A DNA stretch of 8,850 nt, taken from assembly GCA_029248845.1 (NCBI GenBank), contig JAQWIO010000132.1, positions 1-8,850 on the forward strand, in the 5' to 3' direction. This document shows, in pieces, positions 5,726 through 8,850 of the stretch. The position numbers and the translations under genes were made by a program. The stretch's first letter is position 1. Each line of letters starts with the position of its first letter. The notes below the pieces were generated by a model. That model worked only from the letters and a program-made list of their open reading frames with translations, ran no database searches and had not been told where the DNA came from. This stretch comes from Polaribacter sp. Its GTDB lineage: Bacteria; Bacteroidota; Bacteroidia; Flavobacteriales; Flavobacteriaceae.

Positions 5726-5875
5726 ATGTCTAGAGCGTTTCGCGAAGGAAAAACGGAAAAAACAAAATCAGCGTTGAATTTGTTTTGCGCTTTTTTTTTT
5801 TTTTTGAAGAAACTCAAAGGATTAAAACGAAACAATAGTTTCAAACAAATAATTATTAATAGACGCGCTGGATAA
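5726..5875 (+). CDS. Possible 49-residue leader ORF ahead of rplC
   Basis: ATG at 5726 opens a frame of 49 codons ending TAA at 5873-5875, 26 nt before rplC. The peptide begins MSRAFREGKTEKTKSALNL, passes through a Phe run encoded by the 15-T tract (FCAFFFFLKKLKG, residues 20-32), and ends INRRAG. It is strongly basic around a short hydrophobic core. I recognise no family. It has no clear ribosome-binding site, and a one-base change in the T tract would truncate it (stop at 5836-5838 in one alternative frame). It may be an unexpressed chance frame, a leader peptide, or a real small protein. Confidence 0.25.
   Translation: MSRAFREGKTEKTKSALNLFCAFFFFLKKLKGLKRNNSFKQIIINRRAG
5739..5746. repeat. 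TTCGCGAA palindrome in the rplC leader
   Basis: An 8-bp perfect palindrome within GCGTTTCGCGAAGG. It resembles the core of the short GCTTTCGCGAAAGC-type palindromes I associate with flavobacterial intergenic DNA, but the outer bases here do not match well. It could be a decayed copy or a coincidence. Confidence 0.2.
5759..5805 (+). promoter_or_regulatory. A/T hairpin plus 15-T tract, possible attenuator
   Basis: AAAACAAA (5759-5766) and TTTGTTTT (5779-5786) form an 8-bp arm pair around a 12-base loop. After GCGC (5787-5790) comes an uninterrupted run of 15 T (5791-5805). An alternative short pairing, AGCG/CGCT (5770-5773, 5788-5791), abuts the T run directly. This is terminator-like in outline but weak in stem strength. 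It sits between the promoter and rplC, where premature termination could tune the operon. Confidence 0.3.
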
Positions 5876-5901
5876 ATTTCTATCGTCTAAAATTAAACTA
5901 A

Positions 5902-6519
5902 ATGTCTGGGTTAATAGGAAGAAAAATTGGAATGACCAGTTTGTTTGATGAAAACGGGAAGAATATTCCTTGTACAGTAATCGAAGCAGGTCCTTGCGTT
6001 GTTACCCAAGTCAGAACCGAAGAGGTTGACGGTTACAATGCGTTGCAGCTTGGTTTCGATGACAAAAAGGCGAAGAGTTCTAACAAAGCGTTAGACGGTC
6101 ACTTTAAAAAAGCTGGCACCACTGCTAAGAAAAAAGTCGTTGAATTTCAAGGATTTGAAGAAGAGTACTCATTAGGAGATGCTATTACAGTAGAACATTT
6201 TGAAGAAGGCGAATTTGTCGATGTATCTGGTGTTTCTAAAGGTAAAGGTTTTCAAGGGGTTGTAAAAAGACACGGCTTTGCCGGAGTTGGACAAGCAACT
6301 CACGGTCAGCACAACCGTTTAAGAGCTCCGGGGTCTATTGGTGCTGCATCTTATCCTGCAAGAGTATTCAAAGGGATGCGTATGGCAGGAAGAATGGGAG
6401 GAGAAAAAGTGAAAGTTCAAAACTTAAAAGTATTAAAAGTGGTTGCTGAAAAGAACCTACTTGTTGTGAAGGGAGCGATTCCTGGACATAAAAATGCTTT
6501 TGTAACTATTCAGAAATAA
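5902..6519 (+). CDS. rplC: 50S ribosomal protein L3
   Basis: This 205-residue L3 (uL3) protein is an early 50S assembly protein whose extended loop reaches toward the peptidyl-transferase centre. It starts MSGLIGRKIGMTSLFDENG and contains the family block DVSGVSKGKGFQGVVKRHGF (107-126), then the central loop ATHGQHNRLRAPGSIGAAS (132-150) and RVFKGMRMAGRMGGEKV. Position 148 is Ala where E. coli L3 has the Gln that PrmB methylates; many other bacteria also lack that Gln. It is the first gene after the rpsJ terminator and its embedded promoter. The stop overlaps the rplD start as TAATG (A6519 shared), so translation is probably coupled. Confidence 0.98.
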   Translation: MSGLIGRKIGMTSLFDENGKNIPCTVIEAGPCVVTQVRTEEVDGYNALQLGFDDKKAKSSNKALDGHFKKAGTTAKKKVVEFQGFEEEYSLGDAITVEHFEEGEFVDVSGVSKGKGFQGVVKRHGFAGVGQATHGQHNRLRAPGSIGAASYPARVFKGMRMAGRMGGEKVKVQNLKVLKVVAEKNLLVVKGAIPGHKNAFVTIQK

Positions 6520-7148
6520 TGAAAGTAGCAGTTTTAGATATTACAGGAAAAGATACAGGTAGGAAAGTTGAACTATCTAGCGATGTATTTGGTATAGAAC
6601 CTAATGATCATGCTATATATTTAGACGTAAAACAGTATTTGGCAAATCAGCGTCAAGGAACTCACAAGTCTAAAGAAAGAGCTGAAATTACAGGTTCTAC
6701 AAGAAAGATAAAAAAACAAAAAGGAACGGGTACTGCTAGAGCAGGTTCTATCAAGTCTGGTGTTTTTAGAGGTGGAGGTCGTATGTTTGGACCAAGACCA
6801 AGAAGTTATTCTTTTAAATTGAATAAAAACTTAAAGCGTTTGGCTCGTAAGTCTGCTTTGAGTATTCAAGCAAATGATAAAAATTTAGTAGTTATTGAAG
6901 ATTTTAATTTTGATGTTCCAAAGACAAAAAACTTTGTAGATGTATTAAAAGCATTAGAGTTGGATACTAAAAAATCATTGTTTGTTTTAGGTGATGAGAA
7001 TGCAAATGTGTATAAGTCATCAAAAAATTTAAAAAACTCTAAAGTTATCAAAGCTTCAGAAATTAATACTTATGGTGTTTTAAATGCCAATAAAGTAGTT
7101 GTTACTGAAGGTTCTTTAGAAGGAATTAATACAAATTTAAGCAAATAG
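6519..7148 (+). CDS. rplD: 50S ribosomal protein L4
   Basis: This 209-residue L4 (uL4) protein has a globular domain on the 50S surface and an extended loop that forms part of the exit-tunnel constriction with L22. The loop is recognisable at about 44-98: QRQGTHKSKERAEITGSTRK, then KKQKGTGTARAGS (65-77) and FRGGGRMFGPRPRSY (83-97). The C-terminal part holds VVIEDFNFDVPKTK and the Rossmann-like core. The start ATG overlaps the rplC stop by one base. In E. coli, L4 represses its own operon by binding the mRNA leader; whether that holds here is unknown, though a long leader is present upstream of rplC. Confidence 0.98.
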   Translation: MKVAVLDITGKDTGRKVELSSDVFGIEPNDHAIYLDVKQYLANQRQGTHKSKERAEITGSTRKIKKQKGTGTARAGSIKSGVFRGGGRMFGPRPRSYSFKLNKNLKRLARKSALSIQANDKNLVVIEDFNFDVPKTKNFVDVLKALELDTKKSLFVLGDENANVYKSSKNLKNSKVIKASEINTYGVLNANKVVVTEGSLEGINTNLSK

Positions 7149-7157
7149 GGATTCAAA

Positions 7158-7448
7158 ATGAGTATTTTAATAAAACCTATTATTACGGAAAAAGCAACAA
7201 ACGACAGCGAATTATATAACCGTTATTCATTTGTTGTAGATAATAATGCTAATAAATTAGAAATTAAAGCTGCTGTTGAAAAAGCATACGGAGTTTCTAT
7301 TTCAAGCGTTAAGACTTTAAATTATCCAATTCAAAGAAATACAAAGTTTACCAAAAAAGGTTTGGTAACGGGTATTAAAAGTGGATACAAAAAAGCCATC
7401 GTTCAATTAGCAGAAGGAGAAAGCATTGATTTTTATAACAATCTTTAA
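7158..7448 (+). CDS. rplW: 50S ribosomal protein L23
   Basis: This 96-residue L23 (uL23) protein sits at the tunnel exit and docks trigger factor and the signal-recognition particle. Features seen are the N-terminal LIKPIITEKAT (4-14), FVVDNNANKLEIKAAVEKAYGV (25-46), and the hairpin loop with KKGLVTGIKSGYKKAIVQL (66-84). Length is normal for bacteria. It starts 9 nt after rplD. TAGGGA, overlapping the rplD stop, is one of the few Shine-Dalgarno-like sequences in this window. Confidence 0.97.
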   Translation: MSILIKPIITEKATNDSELYNRYSFVVDNNANKLEIKAAVEKAYGVSISSVKTLNYPIQRNTKFTKKGLVTGIKSGYKKAIVQLAEGESIDFYNNL

Positions 7449-7459
7449 GAAAAGACAGT

Positions 7460-8284
7460 ATGTCAGTTAGAAAATTAAAACCAATAACACCAGGTCAGCG
7501 TTTTAGAGTTGTAAATGGGTTCGACACCATCACAACTGATAAGCCGGAGAAAAGTTTACTTGCTCCGAAAAAACGATCTGGAGGTCGAAACAGTCAGGGT
7601 AGAATGACCACTCGTAACATCGGAGGAGGTCATAAACAAAGGTACCGTATTATCGATTTTAAAAGAGATAAAAATGGTATTCCCGCAACAGTAAAAACTA
7701 TAGAGTATGATCCAAATCGTACTGCATTTATTGCGTTACTTAGTTATGCTGATGGTGAAAAACGTTATGTAATTGCACAAAACGGTTTAACAGTTGGTCA
7801 AACAATTGTATCAGGAAGTGATATTGCTCCAGAAATTGGAAATGCAATGCCATTGAGTGAGATTCCTTTAGGAACTACAATTTCATGTATCGAATTACGT
7901 CCGGGACAAGGAGCTGTTATGGCTCGTTCTGCTGGTTCTTTTGCGCAGTTAATGGCAAGAGATGGGAAGTATGCAACTGTAAAGTTACCTTCAGGTGAAA
8001 CAAGGTTAATCTTGTTAACTTGTTTGGCAACGATAGGAGTTGTTTCTAACTCAGATCATCAATTACTAGTATCTGGTAAAGCAGGTAGAAGAAGATGGTT
8101 GGGTAGAAGACCTAGAGTAAATGCTGTAAGAATGAACCCTGTAGATCATCCAATGGGTGGTGGTGAAGGACGTGCTTCTGGAGGTCATCCAAGATCAAGA
8201 AATGGTATTCCTGCGAAAGGATTTAAGACCAGGTCTAAGACCAAGGCGAGTAATAAGTATATTATAGAACGTAGAAAGAAATAA
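7460..8284 (+). CDS. rplB: 50S ribosomal protein L2
   Basis: This 274-residue L2 (uL2) protein is needed for subunit joining and lies close to the peptidyl-transferase centre. The N-terminal and OB/SH3-like core include KRSGGRNSQGRMTTRNIGGG (38-57) and HKQRYRIIDFKRDKNGIPA. The C-terminal hallmark VRMNPVDHPMGGGEGRASGG (223-242) holds H230, equivalent to the conserved H229 of E. coli L2. The basic tail (RSKTKASNKYIIERRKK) is typical. It starts 11 nt after rplW and is followed by rpsS after 7 nt, the standard order. No truncation or missing key residue is seen. Confidence 0.98.
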   Translation: MSVRKLKPITPGQRFRVVNGFDTITTDKPEKSLLAPKKRSGGRNSQGRMTTRNIGGGHKQRYRIIDFKRDKNGIPATVKTIEYDPNRTAFIALLSYADGEKRYVIAQNGLTVGQTIVSGSDIAPEIGNAMPLSEIPLGTTISCIELRPGQGAVMARSAGSFAQLMARDGKYATVKLPSGETRLILLTCLATIGVVSNSDHQLLVSGKAGRRRWLGRRPRVNAVRMNPVDHPMGGGEGRASGGHPRSRNGIPAKGFKTRSKTKASNKYIIERRKK

Positions 8285-8291
8285 TTAAGTT

Positions 8292-8570
8292 ATGGCAAGA
8301 TCATTAAAAAAAGGACCTTACGTTCACTATAAGTTAGAGAAAAAAGTGTTAGCGAATGTAGAAGCTGGTAACAAAACAGTAATCAAAACTTGGTCTAGAG
8401 CAAGTATGATTACACCAGATTTTGTAGGACAAACGATTGCTGTTCATAACGGACGTCAGTTTGTACCAGTATACGTTACAGAAAACATGGTAGGGCATAA
8501 ATTAGGCGAATTTTCACCAACACGTTCTTTTAGAGGACACGCTGGTGCAAAAAATAAAGGAAAAAAATAG
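8292..8570 (+). CDS. rpsS: 30S ribosomal protein S19
   Basis: This 92-residue S19 (uS19) protein forms a complex with S13 in the 30S head and contacts the A-site tRNA and the intersubunit bridge. It starts MARSLKKGPYV and contains the near-invariant stretch IKTWSRASMI (31-40) followed by FVGQTIAVHNGRQFVPVYV (44-62) and MVGHKLGEFSPTRSFRGH (66-83). Length matches the family. It sits 7 nt after rplB and 7 nt before rplV, inside the operon. Confidence 0.98.
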   Translation: MARSLKKGPYVHYKLEKKVLANVEAGNKTVIKTWSRASMITPDFVGQTIAVHNGRQFVPVYVTENMVGHKLGEFSPTRSFRGHAGAKNKGKK

Positions 8571-8577
8571 GTAGGCA

Positions 8578-8850
8578 ATGGGAGTTCGTAAAAAAAATAT
8601 GGCAGATCAGTTAAAAGCAGATAGAAAGCAACGTGCTTTCGCGAAGCTTACTAACTGTCCTACATCACCAAGAAAAATGCGTTTAGTAGCAGATCAAGTA
8701 AGAGGTGTAGAAGTTGAAAAAGCTTTACAAATCTTAAAATTCAGCCCAAAAGAAGCATCTATAAATTTAGAGAAATTGTTATTGTCTGCAATCGCAAACT
8801 GGCAAGCTAAAAATGAAGATGTCGCTATTGAAGATGCAGGATTATTTGTA
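8578..8850 (+). CDS. rplV: 50S ribosomal protein L22, N-terminal part
   Basis: The first 91 codons of L22 (uL22), which runs off the right edge still in frame. It reads MGVRKKNMADQLKADRKQ, then the family core CPTSPRKMRLVADQVRGVEVEKALQILKF (about 30-58) and LEKLLLSAIANWQAKN. This corresponds to the globular domain on the 50S surface; the exit-tunnel beta-hairpin, where macrolide-resistance changes occur in other bacteria, lies beyond the window. I chose ATG 8578 (7 nt after rpsS, with an AGG-rich GTAGGCA just upstream) over the internal ATG 8599. In the classical order the next genes would be rpsC and rplP. Confidence 0.96.
   Translation, partial: MGVRKKNMADQLKADRKQRAFAKLTNCPTSPRKMRLVADQVRGVEVEKALQILKFSPKEASINLEKLLLSAIANWQAKNEDVAIEDAGLFV

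Larger units (their letters stand above)
5672..5901 (+). promoter_or_regulatory. Long structured leader of the rplC operon, candidate cis-regulatory RNA
   Basis: About 230 nt separate the predicted start site from rplC, far more than ahead of rpsL (about 50 nt). Possible stem-loops in order: CCCGA/TCGGG (5672-5676, 5684-5688); 5693-5703 with 5712-5722 (six pairs, one T-T mismatch, four pairs); AAAACAAA/TTTGTTTT (5759-5766, 5779-5786), followed after GCGC by 15 T; GAAAC/GTTTC with an AATA tetraloop (5829-5842); and TAGACG/CGTCTA (5860-5865, 5884-5889). In E. coli, L4 binds the S10 operon leader to control it. An L4-type or other feedback role here is inference from position only; I do not recognise a named RNA family. 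Confidence 0.45.

Noticed and set aside
5545..5844. Minus-strand open frame of about 99 codons overlapping the end of rpsJ and the rplC leader.
   Set aside because: It reads antisense through rpsJ, the terminator and the T15 tract (as poly-Lys), has no promoter, and looks like a shadow frame.
8599..8601. Alternative ATG start for rplV at its eighth codon.
   Set aside because: The upstream ATG at 8578 fits the tight operon spacing and gives a plausible basic N-terminus (MGVRKK); the internal site has no support of its own.

Overview
The window comes from a member of the Bacteroidota, most likely the family Flavobacteriaceae. The evidence is AT-rich DNA; the N-terminus of a SusC/RagA-type TonB-dependent receptor; almost no Shine-Dalgarno sequences ahead of the genes; promoters matching the Bacteroidota pattern TTTG-N19-TAnnTTTG; and a ribosomal-protein cluster in which fusA is followed directly by rpsJ with no tuf between. 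I cannot name a genus from sequence alone.

Left part (1-2284), minus strand: the 5' end of a SusC/RagA-like outer-membrane receptor gene runs off the left edge. A 350-base AT-rich non-coding stretch (96-445) follows, holding a perfect 17-bp palindrome that looks like an operator. Next is a complete gene for a short Omp85/BamA-like outer-membrane protein (446-2110) that appears to start at TTG. The 174-base gap between it and rpsL is a divergent promoter region; both strands carry the same -7 sequence, TACATTTG.

Right part (2285-8850), plus strand: two consecutive translation-machinery units. Unit 1 is rpsL-rpsG-fusA-rpsJ (S12, S7, EF-G, S10). It has a good promoter at 2197-2227 and a short leader with a hairpin and an 11-codon ORF, and it ends in a strong intrinsic terminator at 5623-5659. 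Unit 2 is rplC-rplD-rplW-rplB-rpsS-rplV (L3, L4, L23, L2, S19, L22), cut by the right edge inside rplV. Its genes are spaced 7-11 nt apart or overlap (TAATG between rplC and rplD).

The most interesting segment is the 288-base rpsJ-rplC gap. A consensus promoter for rplC lies inside the rpsJ terminator: the -33 TTTG is in the terminator loop and the -7 TATTTTTG is in the T-rich tail, again 19 bp apart. A leader of about 230 nt follows, with several possible hairpins, a run of 15 T, and an unannotated 49-codon ORF that ends 26 nt before rplC. In this organism S10 is therefore probably expressed with S12/S7/EF-G, while the rest of the classical S10 operon has its own promoter and a candidate cis-regulatory leader. 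The products form parts of both ribosomal subunits plus the translocation factor; the two minus-strand genes are envelope functions and probably unrelated to them.
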